NCBI RefSeq assembly: GCF_036053395.1
Contig: NZ_CP107942.1
Coordinates: 396,001-460,000 of the forward strand
Origin: Actinoplanes sp. NBC_00393
Lineage (GTDB): Bacteria > Actinomycetota > Actinomycetes > Mycobacteriales > Micromonosporaceae
Direction: 5' to 3'
DNA: 64,000 bases
The notes beneath the pieces are model-generated. The model ran no database searches. It was not told the DNA's origin and saw only the letters and a list, made by a program, of their open reading frames with translations. Of this stretch, positions 1 through 8,897 are shown one piece after another. The translations under genes were made by a program, and so were the position numbers. The first letter of the stretch is position 1, and the number at the start of each line of letters is the position of its first letter.

Positions 1-893
1 ACCGCGAGGTCGTCGCCGCCGGTCCAGGCCTCCCACAGCAGCAGCCCGTCGACCGCCACCACCGCCAGATGCGGCAGCAGACTGTACGAGCGCCGCCGCT
101 TGCGGGCCCCGCGGGCCGCCGCCTGGCTCCGCCACTGCGCCTGGGCCGACAGCGCCGCCAGGCAGAAGACGGCGGGCAGGTGCACCTGGGCGATGTAGAG
201 CCGCTCGTCGACGCCGGCCAGCACGGGCTGCAGCATCGGGGCGAGCGCGCCGACGAGCACGCCGACCGCGAGCAGGCGCAGACCCCGGCCGTCGATCGCC
301 GAAAAGTCCGCCAGCACCGCCTTGGCCAGCGCGAACACCGCCATGATGGCCAGCACCGCGAGGATCAGCGAGGTGATCACCGGTGGGCTGATCCCGGCGG
401 CGAGCGCCGGCCGGGTGCCGAAATGCCAGATGAACACGGCCGCGGCCAGCGCCACGCTGCCCGCATCCAGAACCACCCGGGCCAGCGCGCCGCGCTGTTC
501 GCCGCCGACCGGCAGCCGGCTGAGCGCATAGCTGAGCACCAGCAGGCCGACACCATCGAAGATCAACATCAACGGCCCGGTGTACGAGGCCCGCGCACCC
601 GGATGAACCAGGACGTCCACCGCCTGCGCGGTCTGACCGGCGCCGATCAGCAGCGGCACGGCGGACAGATGCCGCCAGAACCGCCGGGTCGGTGCCGGCA
701 GCGCCGGATTGCGGGCGGTGAGCCAGAAGACCGCAGCGACCAGCGGCCCGTAGAACGGGATGGTCAGCCACAGCAGGACCGGCGGCCCGGCCGGATGGAT
801 CAGGTTGACCGCGAACCACGCCGCGGCCACGGCGAACAGGCCGAGGCAGGCGCGCGTGATCAACCGGGCGGGGCGCGGTGTCGTCAGTTTCAT
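1..893 (-). CDS. Multi-pass membrane protein, C-terminus beyond window edge
   Basis: Reading the minus strand from an ATG at 893 gives an open frame of about 297 codons with no stop before base 1, so the gene is cut by the window edge. The visible part starts MKLTTPRPARLITRAC and contains about eight hydrophobic segments separated by short Arg-rich loops. A cytoplasmic-looking Arg/Lys-rich stretch follows near residue 270. The layout resembles the membrane sensor half of the divergent GGDEF-EAL protein that starts at 977, so this may be a second membrane-anchored cyclic-di-GMP protein, but no output domain is visible. The 83 bp between the two starts must hold both promoters. The frame being open is direct observation; the function is inference. 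Confidence 0.6.
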   Translation of the reverse strand, partial: MKLTTPRPARLITRACLGLFAVAAAWFAVNLIHPAGPPVLLWLTIPFYGPLVAAVFWLTARNPALPAPTRRFWRHLSAVPLLIGAGQTAQAVDVLVHPGARASYTGPLMLIFDGVGLLVLSYALSRLPVGGEQRGALARVVLDAGSVALAAAVFIWHFGTRPALAAGISPPVITSLILAVLAIMAVFALAKAVLADFSAIDGRGLRLLAVGVLVGALAPMLQPVLAGVDERLYIAQVHLPAVFCLAALSAQAQWRSQAAARGARKRRRSYSLLPHLAVVAVDGLLLWEAWTGGDDLA

Positions 894-976
894 CGCACCC
901 GCTTCTTCGGCAGCGGCGAGGCCGGCTTGAGGGCGTACGCCTCAACTTCGCGGATCATCCGCCGAAAAGACAAAGT

Positions 977-3190
977 GTGACGGACTTCCGGCTCCGCCCG
1001 TGGTGGCGGGTGTGGCTGGCCTCGGGGATCGCCGCCGCGGTGGTCTTCACACTGCTGCCGTACGGATGGCTGTCCGTTGCCGTCTCCACCGCCATCTCGG
1101 TGGGCTCGTGCGCGCTGATGATCGCCGGCGCCCGCGCCCACGGGCCGGCGTCGCGCAATATGTGGTACCTCTTCGCCGGCGGCATCGCCCTCTGGGCGGT
1201 CGGCGATCTGGTCTACGCCTGGTTCGCGCTGATCCAGCAGAGCGTGTCGTACCCGTCCCTGGCGGACGCCCTCTACCTGAGCGCTTACCCCCTGCTGACC
1301 GTGGCACTGTTCCGCCTCACCCGCGAGCGCGGCGCCGCCCGGTCCGGCAACGTGATCGACTCGGCGATCATTGGCGTCGCGGTCGGCATCGTCTACTGGA
1401 CGTTCCTGATCGAGCCGGTCATGACCGACCGCTCGATGTCCCCGGCCGCCCGCCTGGTCGCCGCCGGCAACCTCACGGTCGGTGTCCTGCTCTGCGCGGT
1501 GATCGCACCGATCCTGCTGCGCCGCGGGTCACGGACGGCCAGTCTCTGGCTGCTCACCGCGGGCAGCGCGATCACCCTGCTCTGCAACGTCGTCTACGCG
1601 CTGCTGCCGACGGTGTTCGCCGAAGGGTCGCAGCTGGTCTTCGGCGGGTACCTGATGGCGTACGCCCTGTTCGCCGCGGCCGCGCTGCACCCGTCGATGA
1701 GCCGGCCGGTGCTCGCCGACGGCGACAGCCTCGGCCGGGGCCGCCTGGTCGTGCTGACCGCCTCGATGCTGCTGGTCCCGGCGATCCTGCTGGTCCAGGG
1801 CGAGAACGACGGCGGCGGACGGCTCAGCTGGGGCGCGGTCGCGCTCGGCTCGATGGCGCTGTTCGTGCTGGTCGCGACGCGGATGTCCGGTTACATCGCC
1901 CGGGTGGACAGCCAGGCTCGGCAGCTGCGCGAGTTGGCGATGTGCGACGACCTGACCGGCCTGCCGAACCGCCGCGACCTGGAACGGCGGGCGGCCACGG
2001 CGGTCGGGGAGGGCACCTGCCACCTCGTCATGATCGACCTGGCCGGGTTCAAGCACATCAACGACCGGCTCGGCCGCGCGGTCGGCGACCAGGCCCTGGT
2101 GGCGGTCGCCGGGCGGCTGCGCGAATGCGTACGCGAAGGCGACGTGGTGGCCCGGATGGGCGCCGACGAGTTCGCCGTACTGGTCTGCGACACCCTGCCC
2201 GGCGACGGTGACGCCGTCTCCGCCCGGCTGACCGAGATGCTGCGCCACCCGGTGCACGCCGGCGAGCACGAGCTGCTGCTCAACGCCCGGCTCGGCGTCG
2301 CCGAGGCCACCGGCGACATCGGCGCAACCGAGCTGGTCCGCCGCGCCGACACCGCCCGGTACGCGGCCAAGGCGTCCGGCGGTCAGCTGGTCAACTACAG
2401 CGCCGAGCTGGACGAACGGGCCGAGGCCGCCGAACGGCTCGGTGCGGACCTGCGGCACAGCCTCGACGACGGTGACTTCCGCGTCGTCTACCAGCCGATC
2501 GTCGAGCTGCGCGACGCGCGGGTCGCGGCGGTCGAGGCCCTGGTGCGCTGGGAACATCCGGTCCGCGGACCGGTCAGCCCGGCCGCGTTCATCCCGGTCG
2601 CCGAGGACAACGGCCTGATCGTCGAACTCGGCGAATGGGTGATGCGGACCGCCTGCCGGCAGTTCGCCACGTGGGGCCGCGAGCTCGGCGACCGCGCCCC
2701 GCAGTACGTCAGCGTCAACGTCTCGGCCCGCCAGCTCAACGAACCCGGCTTCCCCGACGTCGTCGCCGGCATCCTGGCCGACGCCGGCGTGCACCCGAAC
2801 GCCCTGCTCGTCGAGGTCACCGAGACCGCGTTGTTCGCCGGCCGGACCGCGGTCGAGGCGGTCGAGACGCTGCACCGCTCCGGCATCCGGATCGCCCTCG
2901 ACGACTTCGGCACCGGTCACTCGTCGCTCGGGCTGCTGCGCACCGTCCCGGTCGACGTGCTGAAAGTGGACAAGTCGTTCGTCGACGAGATCACCCCCGG
3001 CCGGCGCGCCGTCATCGTCGACGCCCTCATCCACGTCAGCAACGGCCTCGGCCTGCGCGCCGTAGCCGAGGGCGTGGAAACCGCCGACCAGGCCGCCTAC
3101 CTGCGCGAACTCGGTTACGAGTACGCCCAGGGCTACCACTTCGGCCGCCCGGTCCCGAATCCGTTCGTGGAGACCACCGCCCGGGTGTGA
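977..3190 (+). CDS. Membrane-anchored GGDEF-EAL cyclic-di-GMP protein
   Basis: A predicted cyclic-di-GMP enzyme of 738 residues. The N-terminal ~310 residues hold about nine or ten transmembrane helices, followed by a GGDEF domain (from about residue 320) and a C-terminal EAL domain (about 480-735). The cyclase active site reads RMGADEF instead of RxGGDEF, and an RxxD inhibitory site (REGD) sits five residues before it. The EAL domain looks catalytically complete: EALVRW, NVSARQL, EVTETA, DDFGTG, KVDKSF, AEGVET and the late Gln in YAQGYHFGRP. It is therefore likely a phosphodiesterase with a weak or regulatory GGDEF domain. The frame extends upstream to a GTG at 878, but that would overlap the divergent gene at 893. 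I chose GTG 977, which gives the typical RPWWRV-then-helix start. Confidence 0.85.
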   Translation: MTDFRLRPWWRVWLASGIAAAVVFTLLPYGWLSVAVSTAISVGSCALMIAGARAHGPASRNMWYLFAGGIALWAVGDLVYAWFALIQQSVSYPSLADALYLSAYPLLTVALFRLTRERGAARSGNVIDSAIIGVAVGIVYWTFLIEPVMTDRSMSPAARLVAAGNLTVGVLLCAVIAPILLRRGSRTASLWLLTAGSAITLLCNVVYALLPTVFAEGSQLVFGGYLMAYALFAAAALHPSMSRPVLADGDSLGRGRLVVLTASMLLVPAILLVQGENDGGGRLSWGAVALGSMALFVLVATRMSGYIARVDSQARQLRELAMCDDLTGLPNRRDLERRAATAVGEGTCHLVMIDLAGFKHINDRLGRAVGDQALVAVAGRLRECVREGDVVARMGADEFAVLVCDTLPGDGDAVSARLTEMLRHPVHAGEHELLLNARLGVAEATGDIGATELVRRADTARYAAKASGGQLVNYSAELDERAEAAERLGADLRHSLDDGDFRVVYQPIVELRDARVAAVEALVRWEHPVRGPVSPAAFIPVAEDNGLIVELGEWVMRTACRQFATWGRELGDRAPQYVSVNVSARQLNEPGFPDVVAGILADAGVHPNALLVEVTETALFAGRTAVEAVETLHRSGIRIALDDFGTGHSSLGLLRTVPVDVLKVDKSFVDEITPGRRAVIVDALIHVSNGLGLRAVAEGVETADQAAYLRELGYEYAQGYHFGRPVPNPFVETTARV

Positions 3191-3220
3191 CAAATGCGCC
3201 GTGCGCGATGATCAGCGGGG

Positions 3221-3568
3221 GTGTACTACCTGCTCACCGCGAGCTCCGGCTTCCTCCTCGCGCTCGCCTTCACCCTGCTGCTCGTCTACCCGGTCCAGGC
3301 TGCCGGCCTGTCCCCCTTCCAACCGGTGGCGGTCGGCACGGTCCTGGAGATCACCTGCTTCCTCGGCGAGATCCCCACCGGCGCCGTCGAGGCCTGGATC
3401 GCCGACGAGGTCGGCGAGCGCGAGGTTCAGCACGTTCTCCTGCGCGGACAGCGGCTCGCCCTGATCACATCGATCATCGGTACGCTCGCCGCGGGCGCCC
3501 TCGGCATGCTGGCACCCGGGCTCCCGGGGGTCACGCGCTCCCTGAGCCGTCCTCGCTCTCACCCATGA
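3221..3568 (+). pseudogene. Internally deleted MFS transporter remnant
   Basis: A 115-codon frame whose segments all match one MFS transporter type but with the middle missing. It starts with TM1 (MYYLLTASSGFLLALAFTL), then the TM2 region ending FLGEIPTG. It continues directly with AVEAWIADEVGE, which in full-length members lies roughly 60-70 residues further on, after two more helices. It then shows LRGQRLALITSIIGTLAAGALG and ends in a Ser/Arg-rich tail. Full members have about 400 residues and twelve helices. The piece sits 30 bp after the GGDEF-EAL stop and ends 27 bp before the convergent dehydrogenase stop. I read it as a decayed transporter; family placement is from memory of the motifs. 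Confidence 0.6.
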
Positions 3569-3595
3569 AGACCGGCGCGCGCGTTTCGGTTGCCC

Positions 3596-4687
3596 TCAGC
3601 CGAGGGCGCGTTCCCGGACTCGTTCGGCGATCGCGTGGCCGAGCTCGGCCGTCGTGCCGGTGCCGTGCAGGTCGGGGGTGAGCGGCGCCTGCGAAGGGCC
3701 CTCGGCCAGGACGTCCTCGATGGCGCCGAGCAGGTGGGCGGCGGCGTCGGGGTGGCCGAGGTGGTCCAGCATCATCGAGCCGCACCAGATCTGGCCGACC
3801 GGGTTGGCGATGCCGCGGCCGGCGATGTCCGGGGCGGAGCCGTGCACCGGCTCGAACAGGCTCGGGTGGTCGCCGGTGGGGTTGATGTTCGCGCTCGGGG
3901 CGATGCCGAGCGTGCCGGTGCAGGCCGGGCCCAGGTCGGACAGGATGTCGCCGAACAGGTTGCTGGCGACGACCACGTCGAACCGGTCGGGGTGCAGCAC
4001 GAACTGGGCGGCGAGGGCGTCGATGTGGAACTTGTCGACCCGGACGTCCGGGAAGCCCGCGCCCATCTCGGCGACGCGCTCGTCCCAGTACGGCATCGAG
4101 ATGGAGATGCCGTTGCTCTTGGTGGCCGAGGTCAGATGCTTCGCCGGGCGGCGTTGTGCCTGGTCGAAGGCGTAGCGCAGGACACGGTCGACGCCGATGC
4201 GGGTCATCACGGTCTCCTGCAGCACGGTCTCGCGCTCGGTGCCCTCGAAGATCCGCCCGCCGACGCTGGAGTACTCACCCTCGGTGTTCTCCCGCACCAC
4301 GAGGAAGTCGATGTCGCCGGGCTCACGCCCGGCCAGCGGGCTGCGCACGCCGGGCATCAGGCGGCAGGGGCGCAGGTTCACATACTGATCGAAGGTACGC
4401 CGGAACTGCAGCAGACTGCCCCACAGCGAGACGTGATCGGGCACCACCTCGGGCCAGCCGACCGCTCCGAAGAAGATGGCGTCGAACCCGCGCAGCGTCT
4501 GCTCCCAGTCGGCGGGCAGCATCGTGCCGTGCCGCTGCCAATACTCCGCGCTGGCGAAGTCGAACTGCTCGAAATCGAACCGCAGATCGAACCGCCCGGC
4601 GGTGGCGTCGAGCGCTTCCAGACCGGCCGGAACGACCTCCTTGCCGATGCCGTCGCCGGGAATGACAGCGATCCGGTACGAGTTCAT
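3596..4687 (-). CDS. Tartrate/D-malate dehydrogenase family decarboxylating oxidoreductase
   Basis: A 363-residue cytoplasmic NAD-dependent beta-decarboxylating dehydrogenase of the isopropylmalate/isocitrate/tartrate superfamily. The N-terminus carries the family signature VIPGDGIGKEV. NLRPCRLMPG, ENTEGEYS, VGGRIF and KSNGISISMPYWDERV fit the tartrate/D-malate branch better than LeuB. SNLFGDILSDLGP supplies the metal-binding Asp residues, and HGSAPDIAGRGIANP the cofactor loop. Expected chemistry is oxidation of a 2-hydroxy dicarboxylate (tartrate or D-malate) with CO2 loss. The start ATG overlaps the stop of the upstream GntR gene by 4 bp, so the two are co-translated and the regulator probably responds to this enzyme's substrate. 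The exact substrate cannot be read from sequence. Confidence 0.85.
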   Translation of the reverse strand: MNSYRIAVIPGDGIGKEVVPAGLEALDATAGRFDLRFDFEQFDFASAEYWQRHGTMLPADWEQTLRGFDAIFFGAVGWPEVVPDHVSLWGSLLQFRRTFDQYVNLRPCRLMPGVRSPLAGREPGDIDFLVVRENTEGEYSSVGGRIFEGTERETVLQETVMTRIGVDRVLRYAFDQAQRRPAKHLTSATKSNGISISMPYWDERVAEMGAGFPDVRVDKFHIDALAAQFVLHPDRFDVVVASNLFGDILSDLGPACTGTLGIAPSANINPTGDHPSLFEPVHGSAPDIAGRGIANPVGQIWCGSMMLDHLGHPDAAAHLLGAIEDVLAEGPSQAPLTPDLHGTGTTAELGHAIAERVRERALG

Positions 4688-5373
4688 CGGTCCTCCCTCA
4701 ATGCCGCGAGGCCGCCCTGTGAGTCCTCGATGGCGATGTGTTCCGCGGTGACCTCGTCGCCGGCGCGCAGGGCCCGGACCAGAGCGCGGTGGCTGGTGTA
4801 GCGCTCCAGGCCGAAGGTGTCGTCCTCGGCCACCCGTCGCAGCAACAGTTCCCGCCGTTGCGGCCGGCTGAACACCCGGCTCTGCTCGAGCATCCGCACC
4901 AGGACCGGATTGTGCGCGCAGGCGTCCACTGTGTCGTTGAACTCCTGCATGGTGTCGAGCAGGGCGGTGAGGTGACGGTCGGTGGGCCGGCCCTGGGGGC
5001 TGCGCTCCTTGAGCAGGATCAGCAGATCGTCGGCCCGGTCGAGGATCGCGTCGAGGGCGTCGAGCTGGGCGGGGGTGGCGTGCCGGGCGGCGAACCGGGC
5101 GACCAGGCCGCGCAGGCCGACCTCCACCTCGGCGAGGTCGTCGATGGCGGCGTCGCGGATCGCGGCGACCAGGACCGTACGCGGCCCGATCCGCTCGATC
5201 AGCCCGTCGAGCTCCAGGCGGCGCAGCGCCTCCCGGACCGGGGTCGGGCTGATTGCGAGCCGCTCGGCCATGCCGCGTTCAGTCACCTTCTCCCCGGGGG
5301 CCAGCTCACCGGTGGCGATGGCGGTGCGGACATGACGGTACGCCTGGTCGGCGAGCGTCTCGGCAACGGTCAT
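4684..5373 (-). CDS. GntR-family (FCD) transcriptional regulator
   Basis: A 229-residue regulator with an N-terminal winged helix (ADQAYRHVRTAIATGELAPGEKVTERGMAERLAI, shown in part; SPTPVREALRRLELDGLI is the recognition helix region). An all-helical FCD ligand domain follows, with a histidine-rich pocket typical of organic-acid sensors. It is the first gene of a two-gene unit with the tartrate-type dehydrogenase. Its ATG (5373 downward) overlaps the ATG of the divergent broken MFS gene (5372), so there is no intergenic space to hold its promoter or operator. That is abnormal for a divergent GntR-transporter pair and suggests a deletion took the shared control region and perhaps a few N-terminal codons. 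Confidence 0.85.
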   Translation of the reverse strand: MTVAETLADQAYRHVRTAIATGELAPGEKVTERGMAERLAISPTPVREALRRLELDGLIERIGPRTVLVAAIRDAAIDDLAEVEVGLRGLVARFAARHATPAQLDALDAILDRADDLLILLKERSPQGRPTDRHLTALLDTMQEFNDTVDACAHNPVLVRMLEQSRVFSRPQRRELLLRRVAEDDTFGLERYTSHRALVRALRAGDEVTAEHIAIEDSQGGLAALREDR

Positions 5374-6361
5374 GAACTTCTACGACAACCAGGTGCCCGT
5401 CCTGCTGCGCGAGCACGTCACCAGCGCGGCGCTCGTCGGGGTGCTGATGGGCATGGACAACCTGCTGGGCATCTTCGTCCAGCCGTGGATCGGCAACCGG
5501 TCCGACAACACCCGGACCCGGTGGGGGTGGCGTATGCCGTACCTCGCGATCGGCATGCCGCTCGCCGCGCTGCTCTTCCTGCTGCTGCCCTGGACCACGT
5601 CGGCGATCACGCTGATCGCGGTGATGGTCTGCTACGCGCTGGTCGCCAACACCATGCGACCGCTGGCCGAGTCGCTCGTACCGGACTTCATCCCGCCGCA
5701 GCGGCGCGGCCGGACCAACGCGGTCGTGAAGATCGCCGCCTCGCTGACCATCATCGTGGCGTCCCTGATCAGCCTGTTCGTGGTGGACGAGCACCCGCGG
5801 GCCGCCTTCGTCATTCCCGCGGTGATCATGCTGGTTGCCACCGCAGTGCTGGTCGCGAAGGTCCGCGACAGCCGGTCCCCGGCCTATCAGGCGGCGCTCG
5901 CCGAAGACGCGCAGGCCGGTCGCGCGGAGACCCGCTCGCCGCTCTGGACGGTCGTCGTCGAACTGGTTACCAGCAGCGACCGGCGGCGGGTGCTCCTGCT
6001 GCTGACCGTCTTCCTGTTCGGCGGGGCGTGGTTCGCGTCGCGGTCGCTGATGACCCCGTACGGGATGGAGGCTCTCGGCCTGTCCCGCGGCGAGGCGGGC
6101 GGTCTGACCCTGCCCAGCGGGGTCGCGTTCCTCCTCGCCGCCTATCCGGTCGCGCTCGCGGCGGAGCGGTTCGGGCGGCTGCGTACGATCGCTGTCGGTA
6201 TGGCGGTCTTCGCCGGCGCGCTGGCCGCCGCGACCGTCGTGCGAACCCCGACCGCCACGATCGTGCTCCTCTGCATCGGCGCCGCCGGCGCCGCCGGCTT
6301 CTCGATCAACGCGGCGGTCGCCCTGTGGAATCTGGCGCCTTCCAGCCGGATCGCCGCTCTG
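5372..6361 (+). pseudogene. MFS (GPH-like) transporter missing both ends
   Basis: About 330 codons of a sugar/organic-acid MFS transporter of the type containing PWIGNRSDNTRTRWGWRMPY and the GEAGGLTLPSGVAFLLAA motif. The frame begins at what is normally the end of TM1 (FYDNQVPVLLREHVTSAALVG), so roughly 25-30 residues are missing. It stops being MFS-like after WNLAPSSRIAALSG, around helix 10 of 12. Beyond that point the same frame continues as a 2-hydroxyacid dehydrogenase. No ribosome binding site is possible in the usual place because the divergent regulator starts here. The protein could not be a complete transporter. The junction lies at about 6350-6370. Confidence 0.75.
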
Positions 6362-7179
6362 AGCGGCGTGACCGGCGCGCTGATCGCCAACGAGCCGATG
6401 TCCGCCGAGGTGCTGGCCGCGGCGCCGGACCTGCGCGCGATCGTGCGCACCGGCGTCGGCTACGACTCGGTCGACGTCGAAGCGGCCACCCGGCTCGGTA
6501 TCAGCGTCAGCAACCTGCCCGGCATCAACGCCAACGCGGTCGCCGAGTACACCGTCGCGCTGCTCCTGGCCCAGGCCCGGAACCTGGCGCCGATGGCCGC
6601 CGGGGTCGCCGCCGGGACCTGGCCGCGCCGCGACGGCTTCGAGCTGCGCGGCAAGACGCTCGGCCTGATCGGCTGGGGCGCGGCGGCGCGGCTGGTGGCG
6701 CCGCTCGCCGGTGCGTTCGGCATGACCGTGCTGTGCACCAGCGGCGTCCCGGTGGGAAGCGCGGCGAGACGCCGGTCCGGTTCGTGCCGCTCGACGAGCT
6801 GCTCGGCGCCGCCGACTTCGTCTCCCTGCACACCGCGCTGACCGAGCGCACCCGGCACCTGATCGACGCCGCCGCGCTGGCCCGGATGAAACCGGGCGCC
6901 CACCTGATCAATACCGCGCGCGGACCGATCGTCGACGAAGCCGCCCTCGCCTCGGCGGTCCGCGAGGGCCGCATCGCCGGCGCGGCCCTCGACGTGGTGG
7001 ACGTCGAACCGCTGCCCGCCGACAGCGTCCTGCGCGGCGTCGACGGCATCACCGTCTATTCACACATGGCCGGGCAGACCGCCGAGGCCCGCCGCAACGC
7101 CGGGCTCGACGGCGCCCGCGAACTCGTCGCCGCCCTGGCCGGCAATCCCGAGCTTTCCAGCAAGAACGGAAGACCATGA
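6362..7179 (+). pseudogene. D-2-hydroxyacid dehydrogenase fragment with frameshift
   Basis: Starts in the transporter frame with GALIANEPMSAEVLAAAPDL and IVRTGVGYDSVDVEAATRLG, i.e. about 45 residues into a normal D-2-hydroxyacid (PGDH-like) dehydrogenase. The nucleotide-binding loop reads GLIGWGAAARL, with Ala where the last Gly of GxGxxG is expected. Near 6745-6763 the reading moves to the next frame. From there RFVPLDELLG, NTARGPIVDE, the catalytic Glu region and the catalytic His (YSHMAGQ) continue to the stop at 7179. All three catalytic elements (Arg, Glu, His) survive, but not in one frame. The stop overlaps the ATG of the AtuA-like gene, so this was part of that operon. Confidence 0.75.
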
Positions 7180-8516
7180 GATCTGTACGAGTACTCGTGC
7201 CGAGCGGCATGCTCGGCGCCGGTTTCCCGCCCGCGACCGTCGAGCGTGGAATCGCCCTCGGCGCCGACGTCATCGCGGTGGACGGCGGCTCCACCGACTC
7301 CGGCCCCTACTACCTCGGGTCGGGCACGGCGAAGACCGCGGCCGCCGCGGTGGCCCGGGACCTGCGGGTGCTGCTGCTGCGCGCCGCGGCTTCGGCCGGG
7401 ATTCCACTGGTCATCGGCTCGTGCGGGACCAGCGGCACCGACTCCGGCGTCGACTGGGTCGCCGGCATCACCCGCGAGATCCTCGCCGCCGAGGGGCTGA
7501 ACCTGCGGGTGGCCACCATCTACAGCTCGCTGCGGGCCGCCGACCTGGACCTCGGCCGGATCCGGCCGCTGCCGCCTGCTGGTGCGCTCGCCGCGGAAAC
7601 GTTGGAGAGCTGCACCAACATCGTCGGGATGATGGGCCACGAGCCGATCGCCGAGGCGCTGGCTGCCGGAGCCGACGTGGTCCTGGCCGGGCGGGCCACC
7701 GACACCGCCGTCGCCGCCGCCTACCCGCTGCTGCACGGCATGCCGGCCGGGCCGACCTGGCACGCCGCCAAGATCGTCGAGTGCGGTGGCCAGTGCACCA
7801 CCAACCCGCGCGCCGGCGGGGTGCTGGCCACCATCGACGCCACCGGCTTCATCATCGAGCCGCTCGACCCGGACGTCGCCTGCACCCCCACCTCGGTCGC
7901 CGCGCACATGCTCTACGAGACGGTCAACCCGTTCACCATGCGTGAGCCGGCCGGCACCATCGACGTCACCGGTGCGGTCTACACGGCCCTGGACGACCGG
8001 CGGGTCCGGGTGGAGGGCTCCCGCTTCGAGCTCGCGCCGCAGCACACCATCAAACTCGAGGGCGCCCGGATCACCGGGTACCAGACGATGTCGTTCACCG
8101 CGATCCGCGACCCGCACATCCTCGGCCAGATCACCACGTGGGCCGCGCTGCTCCGCAAGATGATCACCGAGTGGGTCTTCGAAGCGCTCGGCCCGGTGGA
8201 TTACACCGTCGACATCCGCCTGTACGGCCACGACGCCATCCTCGGCGACCTGGAACCGGACACCGGCCCACCCCGCGAGGTAGGCGTGATGCTGTTGGTG
8301 CAGGCCGCGGACCAGCAGACCGCCACCGCCATCGCGAAGATCGCCAACCCGCTGATGCTGCACCTGCCCACCCCGGACATGGACTACCTGCCCAGCCTCG
8401 CCTTCGCCACCTCACCCGCCGAGACCGAACGCGGCGCGGCGTACGAGTTCGTCCTCAACCACGCCATCGAAGTCGACTCACCGACCAGCCTGTTTCGCAT
8501 CGGAGGCCCGCGATGA
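7176..8516 (+). CDS. AtuA/DUF1446 family protein
   Basis: A 446-residue protein of the acyclic terpene utilization AtuA-like family (DUF1446). The N-terminus MRSVRVLVPSGMLGAGF leads into VDGGSTDSGPYYLGSG and IGSCGTSGTDSGVDW, glycine/serine-rich loops typical of the family. ECGGQCTTNP and the GRATDTAVAA segment are further conserved-looking blocks. Biochemical role in the family is poorly defined; members occur in terpene and hydroxy-acid catabolic operons. The ATG overlaps the stop of the broken dehydrogenase frame (ATGA), and the stop overlaps the ATG of the DUF4387 gene, a very common pairing. It seems intact, unlike the genes just upstream. Confidence 0.8.
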   Translation: MRSVRVLVPSGMLGAGFPPATVERGIALGADVIAVDGGSTDSGPYYLGSGTAKTAAAAVARDLRVLLLRAAASAGIPLVIGSCGTSGTDSGVDWVAGITREILAAEGLNLRVATIYSSLRAADLDLGRIRPLPPAGALAAETLESCTNIVGMMGHEPIAEALAAGADVVLAGRATDTAVAAAYPLLHGMPAGPTWHAAKIVECGGQCTTNPRAGGVLATIDATGFIIEPLDPDVACTPTSVAAHMLYETVNPFTMREPAGTIDVTGAVYTALDDRRVRVEGSRFELAPQHTIKLEGARITGYQTMSFTAIRDPHILGQITTWAALLRKMITEWVFEALGPVDYTVDIRLYGHDAILGDLEPDTGPPREVGVMLLVQAADQQTATAIAKIANPLMLHLPTPDMDYLPSLAFATSPAETERGAAYEFVLNHAIEVDSPTSLFRIGGPR

Positions 8517-8830
8517 CGCGTACCGTGGCTGATCTTGCCTTTGAAGTGCGCTCCAAGAACGCCGGCCCGTTCTGGGTCACGATGGAGGTCTTCGCCCGCG
8601 ACGCCGCCGCCTACGCGGTGGTCGCCGACGCCGGCTTCCTGAACCCCGAGGTGATCGCCGGCCTGTACGGGGTGCCGACGGAGAACGTCCAGTTTTTCCG
8701 GATCCCCTCGCTGAACGTCGTCAAGATCTCGTTCCCGCGCCCGGTCGTCCAGGGCAGCCTCCACGACCGCGACATCCATGCGGGCCAGCACCACGTGCCC
8801 CTGGCTCTGCTCCCACTACCCCCGGCGTAG
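8513..8830 (+). CDS. DUF4387 family protein
   Basis: A 105-residue small cytoplasmic protein beginning MTRTVADLAFEVRSKNAGPF and containing KISFPRPVVQGSLHDRDIHAGQ, which is characteristic of DUF4387. It is translationally coupled to the AtuA-like gene by an ATGA overlap. The two proteins are frequent partners and are sometimes fused, so a two-subunit enzyme or complex is likely (inference). It is the last gene of the island; palindromic repeats start about 70 bp after its stop. There is no membrane segment or signal peptide, and its biochemical function is unknown. Confidence 0.8.
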   Translation: MTRTVADLAFEVRSKNAGPFWVTMEVFARDAAAYAVVADAGFLNPEVIAGLYGVPTENVQFFRIPSLNVVKISFPRPVVQGSLHDRDIHAGQHHVPLALLPLPPA

Positions 8831-8897
8831 ACAGCTTCCGCGATCGAGGTCCGCCCGCTGGCCGGCGTCGTCTCGGTACAGCCGGGCAGACCCGATC

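Noticed and set aside
1529..3193. Large minus-strand gene opposite the GGDEF-EAL protein
   Set aside because: It is an antisense shadow, as expected in high-GC DNA; it has no domain pattern, while the plus strand has complete GGDEF and EAL motifs.
4738..7179. One 813-codon plus-strand gene
   Set aside because: Only the last ~140 codons look like protein (the dehydrogenase C-terminus). The rest is antisense to the GntR gene or an off-frame reading of the MFS fragment.
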